Assembly (NCBI GenBank): GCA_009760855.2
Contig: WPIO01000008.1
Location: 11,550,501-11,614,500 of the forward strand
Source of the DNA: Cristatella mucedo
Lineage: Eukaryota > Bryozoa > Phylactolaemata > Cristatellidae
DNA: 64,000 nt
Direction: 5' to 3'
Position numbers and translations under genes: made by a program. The notes under the pieces are model-generated. The model searched no databases, was not told where the DNA came from, and saw only the letters and a program-made list of their open reading frames with translations. The first letter of the stretch is position 1; each line of letters starts with the position of its first letter. Below, piece by piece: positions 24,101 to 36,196 of this stretch.

Positions 24101-27100
24101 GGAGGCACTTAATTTTAACACTGCAATCTTTGTACCGTCCTGGTTTGGCCCAGTGGTAAGGTGCTCACCTTGAACGACCAGGGTCATGGGCTCGAGCCTA
24201 CTGCATATGCGACATGCCTAGATAGAGATTAAATTCTCTTAGGGCACTATACAAATAGAATATATTTCACTGGCATGCAAATAAAACTTTTTGTCTGCTG
24301 TTTTCAATCTAATAGGTGATTCATTAAGTAAATTTTGGGATGCTCTTTCAGAATATGTAACCTGTTTTGAGGTTGTTGTTTCTAGCTTACGGTATGTATC
24401 AAGTTCCAAGATAGAGATTAACTTCTCGTATGGTACTATACAAATACCGTATATTTTATACTAACAATGATCTGGTCTTACGTTTTTAAAAATGCAGCCA
24501 GAGGGCTAAGAAATGTAGAAACAGACAAATAACACATAAGGATACCAGTCGGCTGCCCTGCCAGGAAGACTGCATTAAATCCTTAGTTTCTTATCGTATG
24601 CTCACATTCATCGGCCTCGCAGACGTAGTATGTAAGCCATCCTGTTTTATTCTTGGACGGGGCATGAGAAAGTGCGTGTTTGAAACCCAGTGCTCGTGTT
24701 TTCTCTCCCATTCCACTCCCAAGTGTCGGCACTATTCATGCCTTCGGCCCATATCTGTACTCGAAGCTTCTCTTCGGCTAAGTGGATATCTTCCTTATGT
24801 TTGCCTTACTGTGTACAGAAATATGATGAGGCAATCGGATGAAAGAAATCGGATAAAAATGGTCCTCGCTTTCATTCAGGTCAGCATGTCTACCTCACTG
24901 CCACTGTCAACGGTGAACTTGTAGTCCGCCCATACACACCAGTCTCCAGTGACGACGATCACGGCTTCATGGATCTTGTCATCAAGGTACGTTCGTGTGT
25001 GCTTATGATGTGTGTTATATCCAGAGAGAGGCCTGCCAATTCGAATATGTGTATGCGTTGTGGTTTCCTGTTTGTGTATGTAGCCTGCCACCACATAGCG
25101 AATTGAGCTGAAAGGGTGCAGCTCCCTGTGGTCCAGTACGTTTGCAGTGCACAGACACAAGAATCTGGTGTAGTCATGCCAACGCTGCAAAAGCACTTGG
25201 ACATGAGCTTCGAGTAGCTTGTTCGCACTAGCAGATGGTTTTATATCGGTGGTCATACCTTGCAGAGGACCTGTATATAAATGATGCGCTGGTTTGGCGC
25301 AAAGGTTAAGGTGCTCGGCCCGACCAAGGTCAATGTGAATATATTTGATAACAGAGGTCGTGGGGTCGAGCCCTTTGGCATATGTGAAGCGCCTGAATAG
25401 AGATGACGTTCTCTTAGGGCGCTATATAAATGAGTGATTTATTATTTATTGTTAAAAATAAATGGGTGCAGGAAAAACTGTTATATAATACAAGCAAAGT
25501 CGTAATGATAGAGAGGAAGGATACCTTCTTGTCCTCGATAGTTGAACCTGCTACCCCTTAAAACTGATGCTGACGCCCTAGCAGTTCATCCAGGTCTTGC
25601 CACTGGCTAACTGCTTACCTTCCATAAAAGATGCCAGTAGATTATGTTCGTGGAGACAGTTAATATAGCCCTTTAATAATTTTGCATTGGCCGTATTTTA
25701 ATCTTACTCGCTGGCGCTGTCCAAGCACCGAATTCGCTTATATGGTATATCCGAGCTTTTACATATTCTCAACTCAAACTGTTGTACAGGTCGTCACTGT
25801 GCGCTATTTCTGATTAGGTCTACTTCAAGAACGTTAATCCCAAGTTCCCTGATGGTGGTGTGATGTCGCAATACCTTGAGAATATGGCCATTGGCGATAC
25901 CATCGACGTGCGAGGGCCAAATGGACTATGCATATACCAGGGGACAGGTACGTTTTCTCAGCAAGCTACTCGGGTAAGGTACCAGTGCTATGCTAAGAAC
26001 TTTTGTGAACAGATGCGACCTGTATATGGAGGAAGATACCACCTCAGCAGCACCCTCGAATTTGTGTACCTTAAAAGTCGTGACGATATTTGACAGGCAG
26101 TGGGTGCACAAAGCTATGCTCAAACAAGGTCTTATTTTCGCTCACCGGTCTCATCACTGGTCGAAAACCTTACTATTAAGATACGTGTACATGTAGCCCA
26201 TTAAAATCATTGTGTTTCTCGAGGCTATGTGCTGCAACATTGAGACTCTGGCATACGTTGAGGGGGACGATAGAAAAAAGAAAATTGCGATAGAAAAAGT
26301 AAAATTCAAAAGGGTGCATATCTCACCGAGCCTGGTCGTCATGAGTCATGCAATGAGCCAATAACACTAATGCCATCTATTAGCCAGAATGTGCCGTGCT
26401 AGGTTTAGCTCATCTCTCGTGCTTGCTTATTGCAGGTACATTCGCGATCAGACCGACGAAGAAGAGCGAGCCTGTAGTGAAGCGAGCCAAGCTCGTGGGC
26501 ATGATCGCCGGTGGCACAGGTACTTCCTCCACACAATTTAGTAGGGGACAGCCGGCGACAGTGCCGGCCTATCCTCATTGCCCCAGACGTGATATGCTGC
26601 TATTCAAGCCGGCGGCAGCTAACAGGCCGGCGCCAAGTTGCTTAACCGCAGTACTGCATTTTCTCACAGGTATCACTCCGATGCTGCAGATCATTCAGGC
26701 AGCAATTAAGAACCCGGACGACCCTACCGTTCTGTACCTTCTGTTTGCCAATCAGGTAAATTGCTGTCGACAACTATTGTAACCGGCTATTATCGTTGAC
26801 CCCGATCTCATCCTGGGAAAGTGTGTGTGTGAGAGGGTCTTGGATTCGTTGGGCAGAGAGCTGCCACCGGAGTTAAGAATGACCTTTGTGCATGCGTGGA
26901 ACGTCATTTGCACCTTGCTTGGTTGATCATTCAGTGTCCACCACCTCACGGTCCTTCCATGGCAGGGTGAATCGCATGCTGCCTCCAGTAGCAAGTAATC
27001 TCGGTTAGGCTGATGTCACTCCTGGCTAGTGGCTGGGGGCGCATTGTATCGTGGAGCAGGAGCACGCTAAGCGATTAAAGCGACATGTCACTGACTTTCT

Positions 27101-29655
27101 GTGTACAGATGAGAACTTCCTCCCTGTCAGCAGTTCTCTGTCAAGGGAATGAAAAATCTCCACACCGAAGCCACGCTTTCCCGGTATGAGATCGGACGGG
27201 GTTGGGCAGAGGCAATGAGGGCCCTGGATGTTTTTGCACAACAGCGCATGGCTGACATCCTTGCGATGTTCCGTCATAAGTGAATCTACAATGCCAACTT
27301 ATCCAATATTCCATTGTTTGCTTCCCTGATTAAATCTCTGCAGATTTGACCATATCATATTTGTATTGCAGACCGAGGACGATATTCTCCTGAGAAATGT
27401 TCTGGAAGAACTTGCTAAGAAGTATCCGAACCGATTCAAACTTTGGTACACCCTAGATCGACCACCCGAAGGTAATTTTCGATCCATGAGATGAACAAGG
27501 TGCTGCTAACTTAACAGCTATGTAAGATACAACATAACACAAGATTGGTAGATTTACGACATTCTTGGTATCACCAAGCTGACATGCTTCTGACATGTTT
27601 ACACACACACTTAATGATAATGCATCTAGTACTGGTGTGCTACAATCGGTCGCCCCCCAGAAACACTGGTATTACCTTGAAATCTAGGGATGCTGGCATT
27701 TCCACAACTGTTAAGCCACAACCTCAAATCCTTCGGAGACCGCGTATTTAGTTCGTATGCTCCCGAAGCCTGGAACTCCCTCCCGACTTGCGTCAGAACA
27801 TTCCCTGACTTGACCACATTTAAAAAGAACTTAAAAACACATCTATTTAGGACAGCATTTAGTGGGTCCCTGCGATTCGTCCTTCATGTGCTTATGTGTA
27901 CTGACACTGTCCATGCTGCCACTAACCACATTTGCATGCTGACCCTGTGCATGTCACCCCTAGCCATGTTATTCATGTTGTTTATCAAGTATGATATTAC
28001 TCACCGTTCAATCGCGTTTCCCTTTGCAGCAAATGTAAAGCGCCTAGAAAGAGATTGAGTTCTCTGAGGGCGCTTTATCAAGTGCATTATTATTTTAATT
28101 ATTACAGCACGGCCCTAGCCAAATGCCATGAGCGATAAAAATATAATTCCTTTGTACAGCACCCTAAGAGAACTTAATCTCTATTCAGGTGCTCCACATG
28201 TGCCACAGGGCTCGAGCCCACGACCTCAGTCGTCAAAGGGAAAAGAGAGCACCTTAACCATTGAGCTAAACTAGGGCAGGCAGCGATGGTTAAAATCTCA
28301 TTTGCCCCCCTTCATTTGCTCGCACAGTTCAGATCAGGGTTTCATGCATATGCAGGGACATTAGCAAAGTTACTTCCAAGCATGGCGGCAGCAAGCAGTC
28401 TTAAAACTTCACTGCCTACCACATCTTGGAAAAAAACTGCTTCTAAATGCAGGCAGGCAAAGCTCGCTGTGTGTGCGTACTATTGTAATACCACAGCCAT
28501 GAATTGCATTTACACTGTCGCAAAAAATCCTCATATGGCCCCTGCTGCTGTAGCTGTAAATTTTTTCGGGTGATGAGGCTTTTCTACGATGCCAGACATA
28601 CAACAGTTGTGTGCATCATGTGAAGATAATTATTGACACCCCAAAACCTAACACATGCTGTTGGTATGTATGCCACAACCTTCATATAGAGGGATCTATC
28701 TTCTGCATTGCCTCTTCTGCTGTAGTGCTTGCTGTAGCACATTGCATTGAGCCTGAGTTTTACTGAAAAGGTCGGCTACTGGTCTAGGCCGAACACTGCC
28801 TCAGCTGGCAGTCAATATCCATAGTTGTTCAAAGGGGTTCCAATCAAGCGACTGTCTGGGCCACTGCACCATTACAAGGATTCGTCAAAAAGTGTTTACT
28901 CCAAGTTATGGTTGGTCAGGCAAGTTTTGGATTTCTAAGCTAAAATATTCCGCTTGGGGTCGTTACATTTTGCAGCAAGATAATGGCCCTGAGCACACCG
29001 AAAGGTCAGTGAAGTATTTTTTGACAAATCCTTGTTTGACGCTGATGCAGTGGCCCAGCCGGTCACCCGTTTTGAATCCAATTAGAATGACCACAGAGCG
29101 ATTTGACAGGCGGCCGAGGCCGGTATTTGGCCTACAGCCATAGTCGACTTTTTCAGTACAACTCGGGCACTGGAATGTTCTACCACAGAAGAGACAATGC
29201 ATAAGCTGGTGGCCTCGATGCCTGACCAGCCGAGGGAGGTAACTAAGAAGTGTGAGAGGACGAGATCATACTAAACTCATACATACCAGCAGCATATGAG
29301 TTTGATTTTGGGCCTTCAATAAATATTTTTACATGATGCACACAACTTTTGTATGTCTAGCATCGTAGTAAATCCTCTTACCACACGAAGGAATTTACAG
29401 CCATCTCAGCAGCAGCCATATTGCAAGTATTTTTCGCAACACTGTTTACATACCCATAGTAGCTCTATGACTCTTCTTTCAGGCTGGAAATATAGTGATG
29501 GATTTATCAATACCACGATGATCAAGGAACATCTGCCGCCACCTGGCCCAGACACACTCATCCTCATGTGCGGGCCACCACCCATGATAAAGTTTGCCTG
29601 CAACCCAAACCTCGACAGCTTAGGCTATGCACCAGATGTTCGCTTCGCTTTCTGA
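21119..29655 (+). CDS. CYB5R: NADH-cytochrome b5 reductase (eight coding exons)
   Basis: Coding exons are 21119-21211, 21414-21486, 24880-24986, 25818-25947, 26436-26519, 26670-26755, 27372-27471 and 29483-29655. All have AG/GT borders and consistent phases, totalling 281 codons plus stop. The enzyme passes electrons from NADH through FAD to cytochrome b5, serving fatty-acid desaturation and sterol synthesis at ER and mitochondrial membranes. Visible: the FAD-binding 'RPYTP' (residues 72-76), '[11 protein letters not shown]' (flavin side), the NADH site 'GGTGITPM' (160-167) and C-terminal 'CGPPPM' (254-259). The length fits the soluble-length CYB5R forms. The start MGGIST follows the acceptor GTACAG and fits an N-myristoylation signal (Gly2, Ser5), but no hydrophobic anchor follows. 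An upstream exon could add one. Introns hold LINE-A, LINE-B, SINE and Tc1 relics. Whether it is orthologous to CYB5R2 or CYB5R3 cannot be told. Confidence 0.95.
21540..22225 (+). mobile_element. Decayed LINE fragment with LINE-A tail, in CYB5R intron 2
   Basis: The stretch 21550-21960 holds a heavily decayed non-LTR region ('[10 protein letters not shown]'-like, 'LNLGVLLI', '[11 protein letters not shown]'). The stretch 22015-22225 is a clear LINE-A tail with CATGCTGACCCTGTGCATGT and GCCTAGAAAGAGATTGAG. The two parts may be one old copy or two insertions. Confidence 0.65.
22265..22720 (+). mobile_element. LINE-B 3' end, decayed
   Basis: A third copy of the LINE-B C-terminus and tail: CCTAGCTGAACTGCTGTACT, AAGACCCTTGGCAACAGAAG and AAGCTGCTTAGG, with several frameshifts compared with 18240-18690. 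It lies within intron 2 of the cytochrome b5 reductase gene. Confidence 0.75.
22721..24130. other. CYB5R intron 2, nothing recognised
   Basis: Open frames on both strands (for example 22995-23279 +, 23402-23707 -) have no domain that I recognise. GC content rises between 23400 and 23700, where AGCTGGCGAG repeats occur. Nothing here interrupts the reading of the flanking exons. Confidence 0.45.
24136..24265 (+). mobile_element. tRNA-derived SINE, type 2 (LINE-like tail)
   Basis: A tRNA-like head (CTGGTTTGGCCCAGTGGTAA, box B GGGCTCGAGCC) continues directly into GCCTAGATAGAGATTAAATT and CTCTTAGGGCACTATACAAA. That tail resembles the LINE-A 3' end. A similar head-to-tail join occurs at 25285 and, in reverse, at 28135. 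Confidence 0.75.
25285..25450 (+). mobile_element. tRNA-derived SINE, type 2 (LINE-like tail)
   Basis: The head GCTGGTTTGGCGCAAAGGTT carries an insert of about 25 bp before box B (GGGGTCGAGCCC), then AAGCGCCTGAATAGAGATGA, CTCTTAGGGCGCTATATAAA and an ATTTATTATTTATTG end. It lies in intron 3 of the cytochrome b5 reductase gene. Confidence 0.8.
27700..28095 (+). mobile_element. LINE-A 3' end, well preserved
   Basis: This encodes the last part of the ORF, '[20 protein letters not shown]' and '[20 protein letters not shown]', followed by the complete tail to AGTGCATTATTATT. It is one of the least decayed 3' ends in the window and is useful as a reference for the family tail. It sits in the last intron of the cytochrome b5 reductase gene. 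Confidence 0.9.
28135..28285 (-). mobile_element. tRNA-derived SINE, type 2, reverse
   Basis: On the minus strand: a head with GGTTAAGGTGCTCTC and box B TGGGCTCGAGCCC, then the tail CACCTGAATAGAGATTAAGT, CTCTTAGGGTGCTGTACAAA. It has the same composite structure as the copies at 24136 and 25285. Confidence 0.8.
28865..29285 (+). mobile_element. Tc1/mariner-like transposase relic
   Basis: The readable part has '[19 protein letters not shown]' (second catalytic Asp in the QDNxPxHT motif), then '[13 protein letters not shown]' (the WPxxSPxLNPIE motif that holds the third acidic residue; the Glu itself is lost). Further on, in another frame, comes '[19 protein letters not shown]', the usual C-terminal end of Tc1 transposases. 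The N-terminal DNA-binding part and the first Asp are not present. It is an old, inactive fragment in the last intron of the cytochrome b5 reductase gene. Confidence 0.85.
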
Positions 29656-30453
29656 TGAGGTTGGAGCAGCTTCTATCCCTTTTCTTTTAGACTTGCCTGT
29701 GTGTCAGCTTGTCTTTATGCTACTGCCTAATCGATGGCATTCCATTTTAGTCTATTTAAGCTGTTTTGCTAGATGCATAATTTTGATATAAAGCGTCTGC
29801 ATATGAATTGCAGATGGCCTTGATCTTGCAGCAGTCATATACTATTATGGCAGTAGCTCAGGTGTGCGCCTTGCAATTCTGCTCCAGAATGTGACTTGCA
29901 GCACAACAAAGCAAGATTCAGCTTGCACGTCGAAACTTCACGTGCAACAGGTACCTCAGTGAATTCACTGGCTATTTCAGTAGCATGTAGACTGCTCAAA
30001 CTCGGATTCCCAGAGATTGCTGAAATTATTGTGCTTGATTTGTATTACTGCAGCTGCACAGTGGGCAGGCGGCAGCCATCCACCAAGCAGCAGTTATGGG
30101 GATGGTATGCCTGCAGTGGTTTCATACATGTGAATACTGTGCTGTGATGGTTTCAAAAGCCAGTTGTTGACATGAAATCATTAAAATGGCAGTACAGCTT
30201 CAGTAATGCATGCAATGGCATCTGCTTGGTAAATTTAAGACGAGTCAGTGACAATACCTGCTCATCATATACAAACACGAACAACTTCTCTAATTAACCA
30301 CAATAGAAGCTGCACCAGTCCCACACGGGCACCAGCACCTGCATCTTAAACTCGTTGTGAATGACAAAACCATCTAGCCTGAGCACACGTGTCGACTTCA
30401 TGCAGCCCACTCGGCACCGAAGCTGCTTAGGGCAAGCATTGCCTCTGGGCAAG

Positions 30454-31495
30454 CTAGCTGTCACCGACGAACTTAGTGTGCTTCCCCTGAGCTACGATAT
30501 GACCAGTTGACTTCTGAATGACGTCGACACTTAAAAAAGCCAAGGTACGGCCGGCCTTGATCACTTTGGCATCGATGACAATGTCTTCACCCTTCTTAAC
30601 CCCTTTCAAATAGCTGCAGTAAAGAAGTTAATTTGTCGGCATGGCAGCCAACTCAGGGCAAGCAGACAAGAATAATGATAATAATAATAAGATATTTGCA
30701 TAGCGCCCTAATAGAACCGAATCTCTACCTAGGAAATTTAAAACAACCCAAAAGCCGGTAGCGGGCACGATTTCGCGGCGGCACAAACACGGCATAACAC
30801 GTGGACCCAGCTGCTCTTTTCAGCTGTTGGCAGCTCACACCCGTAGGTAGGCCAATCAAAGATGAGGCTCACCTTACGCTCAGATCCACGCTAACCCCCG
30901 GCTTGCCACACTTGCTTGTCAGTAGCGCTATGGTCGACAGCGAGTCCACAAGAGTAGCTGTCAGCCCTCCGTGCAGCATACCAGCGGGGTTAACGTGTTC
31001 TTCCGAAACGTTCATCTCAAATGTACACCGACCTTCGTCGCAATGCACGGGTACAACCTACTGAGTCGCAGGGGTCGTCAGTGACTTAAAACGACCGAAA
31101 AGGTGTCGAAATCTACGCCGCATGTACAGGTATGCTGCCAGCCAGCAATATGCCGCACATTATAGCACGGTCGGCACATTGAACAAGCTCAACTCAGCAA
31201 GCGACAGGCACCAAACGGACTAGAAAATTCTCGGAAAATGCTGGCTCTCTAAAAACTAGCTATAGTCACACAATTCCCTTTTACAGGCCTGCACTTAGAG
31301 TGGAATTACGTGAGTTTAATATTCAAGCAAACCTGTGGCATGCTAAGACAACAAACGACACAGTCGAGGCACATTGGGTCGACCCACAACGCTTTGCTAC
31401 AGGCTTACCTTGCCCATCACACGCTCGAAGCCACCAGCTGTTCGGGCTCTATCCATGATGGCCCGAATAACATTAAATCTAGAGGCCGCGGCCAT
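30454..31495 (-). CDS. ACOT13: Acyl-CoA thioesterase 13 (hotdog-fold), three exons, complete
   Basis: Minus-strand exons are 31495-31409 (donor GTAAGC), 31057-30873 (acceptor TAG, donor GTGAGC) and 30613-30454 (acceptor CTGCAG), phases 0 and 2, giving 143 codons plus TAG. ACOT13/THEM2 forms a hotdog-fold tetramer that cleaves medium- and long-chain acyl-CoA to fatty acid and CoA, in cytosol and mitochondria. Diagnostic features are 'FERVMGK' at the end of exon 1 and 'HGGLTATLVD' in exon 2. Asn52, Asp67 and Ser85 match catalytic Asn50, Asp65 and Ser83 of the human enzyme with a constant offset of two, and the ending 'AQGKHTKF' matches too. Human ACOT13 has 140 residues. The gene is convergent with CYB5R, about 0.8 kb from its stop. 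Only short intron sequence separates the exons. No break is visible. Confidence 0.95.
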
Positions 31496-31786
31496 CCCAC
31501 CGAGGGCCACAATACGGCAACAGATACTTCAAAGAGAAGAACAAGCTGCAGATGTGTCGCTCGCTGAAGCAAGTTCAAGGTCTAAACCATATTTCCGGTT
31601 GCTACTCTCCCAGGTCGCATCGCTGCTGTACTAGTAAGAATAATATATTTGTATAGCGCCCTCATAGAACAAACTACGTAATGACGTTCAGGAATCACAT
31701 ATTAATGTCTCCGATACTATGCAGACTCCGAATGTAAGTTGATTAATATTTTTCGGGTATTTCTTCGAGTTGAGTACATGTTTTGA

Positions 31787-31965
31787 GCCGCCATGGCACA
31801 CTAGGTAAGGCGGTTGCTTTTCACGACCTCGGTTCCGATGTCGTGGGTTCGAATCTTGCAGTGGGCCATCCTTTATCGCCACTACAAGCAATGATGATAG
31901 CCGTAACGGCTCTTCTGTCGCTATGCAAAAGAGGCTGTTAAATCAGCTAGTATTTATTTATTTTA
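31787..31965 (+). mobile_element. tRNA-derived SINE, type 1, complete-looking
   Basis: The head GAGCCGCCATGGCACACTAG has box A TAGGTAAGGCGG and box B GTGGGTTCGAATCTTGC. It is followed by CAGTGGGCCATCCTTTATCG, a body with TAACGGCTCTTCTGTCGC and the end AATCAGCTAGTATTTATTTA. The copy inside the viral element at 59.2 kb has the same structure over its whole length. Confidence 0.85.
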
Positions 31966-31989
31966 GTTCCTGTCTCAGTGCTTGGTGAT

Positions 31990-32987
31990 AAACAGAAAGT
32001 TGCCTGACGTACTAAAGTTCTTGTTTGTTAAACGTAATTCTACTCATAAATTGGAAAGCTTAGTAGTAACACTAGGCATAGCCAGGGTATCTCGTGTTGC
32101 TTTTGAACGAAATGTGGGTATTCTGTTCCAAAGTGACTTTTTACTAGATTATCACGTCGGCTTCACAGTCACGTCTGCTACTTTCAGCTATAAAAAATTG
32201 AAAAATCGGATTTGCTTGGACAGGGATACCACAGCCAATATTTTCCATGCATTCATTTTACCTTGTGTAGCTCACTACTCCCAGGCCTATTGGAGCATAG
32301 GTACGAACGCTGTGTGAATATTGGGCAAACCCTTACCAAGCGCTATCCATTTTTACTAAATTTTGGTGATGGAATTAGAAATCCAAAATCTTTTATCGAG
32401 CCTAGATTGGTCAAACGACTGAGATATTGGTCGTGATCTTGGAGTCCTTTTGGTCCTCACATGGCCGCGATACCCGGCAGTACTTAGGTATTATCGCTCA
32501 CTTTTAGGTCACTTCATTCTTTGGCTCCAGCCTATCTCTCCGACATACTCCCTCATCAGGCCAAGCATCGTACCACCTGCTTTTCGGAATCCAACAGCCT
32601 ACAAATACCTCGTACAAACCTCAAATCCTTTGGAGACCGTGCATTTAGTTCGTATGCTCCCAAAGCCTGAAGCTCCCTCCCGACCTGCGTCAGAACATCC
32701 CCTGACCTGACCACATTTAAAAAGGAACTTAAAACACACCTATTTAGGACAGCATTTAGTGGGTCCCTGTGATTCGTCCTTCATGTGCTTATGCGTGCTG
32801 ACACTGTGCATGCTGCCACTAACCACATTTGCATGCCGACCCTGTGCATGTCACCCCTAACCGTGTTATTCATTTTATTTGTTTTTCAAGCATGATTTTA
32901 CTTACCATTCAATCGCATTTCCCTTTGCAGCAAATGCAAAGCGCCTAGAAAGAGATTAAGTTCTCTGAGGGCGCTTTATCAAGTACA

Positions 32988-33015
<28 letters not shown>
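31990..33015 (+). mobile_element. LINE-A fragment, RT C-terminus to tail
   Basis: The stretch 32000-32440 is a decayed RT C-terminal region; 32450-32760 holds the C-terminal part in shifted frames. The complete 3' tail at 32760-33000 ends in a TTATTATTATT run of about 30 bp. The tail is closely similar to the one at 27900-28095. Frameshifts occur at several places, so it is not functional. Confidence 0.85.
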
Positions 33016-33018
<3 letters not shown>

Positions 33019-35184
33019 CGGAGCAAACAGCTGACCGCCGCCACGCAGTCGGCACTATGTGTTCTGCCCTGGGTAACAGATGCGAGTTCGGGATTTGAAG
33101 ATACAGTTGGGCTCACGCCCTTAAGCGATTCAACGCTCTTTACATAATCTTGTCAAATATACTCTCTGAATACCGGGAGTTTCCGCTTACTCGGTCACGT
33201 TGTCCATTTTGAAGTCGAGAACTTCGACTGCGTGCGAGACGGGCTTTCCTAGCAGAAAATATCAATGCCATGCAATATCGCCGTAGCAGTGGCTACGATT
33301 CCGCTATAGATCTTCGGCTTACGCAATAAGACGCATACTGTGAATGCAAAGCTCACCAGTCAGGCTCGTCTGGTAATTTTCCCCTAACGCCGGTCGCGAA
33401 CTAGCGACTGTTGTCACGACATCCTCAGATTTCGTGACATTTTTAAAGGAAGCTATGAACCCGCTGAGATAAATATAATAGTCTTACTCCATATTGTGAT
33501 GCGAGCGAAAAACTCAAAGTTCAATGAAAACACAGTTAGAGTAGTGTTGGCCTATGTTATAACTTAGCAGCTCGAAGCTTTCATGCTGGAACAGCGGGAG
33601 ACCAACGTACTTGGCTGAACGACATCTGAAAGTTGTAGTTGTTGTGTGACGGTGTCTCCTCGGTGGCAGCTCTAGTGGCAGTCTCACGGAGACACAGCGG
33701 GTGCTCGTGCGCGGTAAACGAGACTTAGCTTTATTACTCTGAACTGGCACATATAGGAGAGTTCGATCAATCGCAGCAGATGACACAAAATATAACCTGC
33801 ATTAGTGGCCCTACGCTGCACTGCTTCAATGGCTTAACTAAATGGCCACAGGTGAGGCATGTGCATAAGCTTCTGGCGCTTGGCTAATTACAGCAGAAGC
33901 TACAAGGCCAAATCTGGACAACGCGATCGATACGGTGGTGCATACCACCTAATCCTACTGCAAGTCCTCGTTGAGCGTTCGTTGAGACGGCCCGTCGAAC
34001 CTAATGCACAGGTGTGAGTAGTCGTGGGTTTAACTCCTCAGGGGTATAGAGTATTGCTCGCCGGGCTGGCTTAATGGTAGGGTACAAAAGAGTTGCTAAG
34101 CAGAATAGCAGCAGTCGTAGTATGGTCATTTGGAGGGCTTAGCTAGAGCAGGAGACGCTTAAGAGCCGACCTCGGCATTTCCTCCTGTCGCGTTAACCTT
34201 CATTCTAATAGAGCCGCTGATCGATGTTGGCTGACCTGTCAAAATCTGTCTCTTGCCACGAACCTCTTGTGTGAAGCTCAAAACCACAAGCTCTCTTTCT
34301 GGGCGTCTTTTGCATTTTGGGCAAGCGAATTATTTAAAAACAAGGCGGAGCTTGCTCAAGGCCTGCTCCCGACGGTTCCGTCGTTTGATTCTGTCATGTA
34401 AGTGGGAGGCGGGCATATGCCCACTCACGCCAGCAATCGGCTGTCGCGGACAATCTGGCACCACCAATGAGAGAAGAATTCAACAGACGCGCCAAATGCA
34501 TTCGTTTAGTGCCTGCGGCTTTCTTCTGTGTGTTCGCGCGCACGCGCTCGCCCGAGCGCGTGCGTTTCCGGCTCGGGATATAGCGCTGTTTGATCGAATC
34601 AATGATTTCCTGCTTCCGGTGAGGAAGTGGAAGGAGGGAACGTTTTTGATTAGCGAAACAGCCCTCTGTGTTCCTATTCCGGTTGGGAGATAGAAGCGAG
34701 CGTCTTTTCCAGTTTGGAACTAGACTCTGGCGAAGCGACGACGTGGGGCGTCAGGAAGGGTCAGTTCATTGTAGGTGGATCGCGCCCCAACTACAGATGC
34801 AAGTGATCCAAGAGCGTGGTCCGTATTTCCCCCCCCCCCGCCCAGCCCGACAAGGTTTGGCTGTAGATAGGACCCTGGTCCTCGTGTTTGTCTTGGAGTT
34901 TTTGTGAGGAGCGTGTGAATAAGACTGGACGAGACACGCGCTCAGTGACGTGGTGCGCCTACGAATGAAGATAAGTAAAAACCCTAATTCGTGCTTTGTG
35001 GCTTGATCTAGCGAACGCCAAGGAGCCAGGGGCCCATTTAACGATGAGTAGAGTTGCGCCCGAAATGCTCTAAACAAGGCGACCTACTTATTGCTCACCG
35101 AATCGGCATTCAAAAGTGGGCCACACATTCGAGCTGTGGCAAAGCACGACTATATCCTACGTGCGTTTCACGTTATATGAGTAA
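33016..35184. other. GC-rich stretch without a recognised gene
   Basis: Open frames at 33514-33786 (-) and 34253-34693 (+) have no domain known to me. A minus-strand AATAAAG in sequence around 33735 would fit an LTR polyadenylation signal, but no partner LTR is present. A partial tRNA-like motif (GTCGTGGGTTTAACTCCTC) lies near 34020. A run of ten C lies at 34832-34841. Confidence 0.4.
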
Positions 35185-35960
35185 TGATGAATTCTCTATG
35201 CATTTGTAACATCGCATCCGGACTTTTGTAACTCACTGCTTACTGGTCTACCTGCATTTGCAAGCAAGCGCTTACAGTTGGTGCAAAACTCTGCAGATAG
35301 GCTTGTCTGTCGTGAGCAGAGCAGTTTCCATTTGGAACTATTAATCGCAGACCTGTAATGGCTCCTAGTCAAACAGCGTATCGGATTCGAGGTTCTGCCA
35401 GTTACTCTCAGGTCTCTTCATTCTCTGGCTTCAGTCTACCTATCAGAAATACTCCCCTAATAGGCCAAGCATCGTACCACCCGTGGTTGGTTCTGACTCC
35501 GATCACTTAGCTACATCTTGTACGAACCTCAAGACCTTTGGAGACCTCGCCTTTAGTTCATACGCTCCCAAAGCCTAAAACTCATTCCTGACTGGCGTGA
35601 CGACACCCCTGACATGACGACATTTAAAAAGAAGCTTAAAACATACATAATTATGACTGCATTTCGTGAGTCCTTTTGATTCTTCCTTGCATAAAAAATA
35701 TAATTCCTTTATATGGTGCCCGAGGAGAGCTTAATCTCAGTTTAGGCGCTTCACAGATGCCACAGGGCAAGGGGCCTTTGTGAGCGTATGCGTGATGAAA
35801 CTGTGCCTGCTGCTACTAAATATATCTTGCATGTTCACCCTGTGCATATTATATCTTACAATGTCATGCTTGATGACATTGCGAAAGTTACCACTAACAC
35901 TGGTCTGCGTGATAGCAGTTGTCTGGTATTTGTTATAATTTTCCAAATATACAGCACAAA
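35185..35960 (+). mobile_element. LINE-A fragment with an inserted SINE/LINE tail piece
   Basis: The RT C-terminal region is readable as 'LQLVQNSADRLVCREQS'-like sequence at 35270-35320 with frameshifts, followed by the C-terminus to about 35690. The piece 35700-35775 (TTTATATGGTGCCCGAGGAG to GATGCCACAGGGC) is a reversed type 2 SINE tail inside the LINE. LINE-A 3' sequence continues at 35780-35905. Confidence 0.7.
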
Positions 35961-36196
35961 TAATGATTTATGATGCTTTTTGTTTGCTTTGGCACTTCAG
36001 GTTTGGTAGATTTTTTTTTATCAAAGATCGGGTACATTTTAACATTAGATATTATGAATAATGATATTGGCTTTCATTAGGTTTACTTGTTACAGTACCT
36101 TAATGATGTAAGTGTTGTGTGCTATTTTTTGTAGAACAGTTAGCCATTTTCTTGGTTGACATAGTAGATTAAGTCAGCAGATATTTGTGATTTACA

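Noticed and set aside
31787..31965. tRNA genes at the box A/box B matches (also 12.7, 24.1, 25.3, 28.2 and 59.2 kb)
   Set aside because: The heads lack paired acceptor stems, repeat as families and continue into conserved SINE bodies and tails.
33514..33786. Possible solo LTR on the minus strand with AATAAAG
   Set aside because: No second copy, no clear TG...CA ends and no target duplication can be seen.
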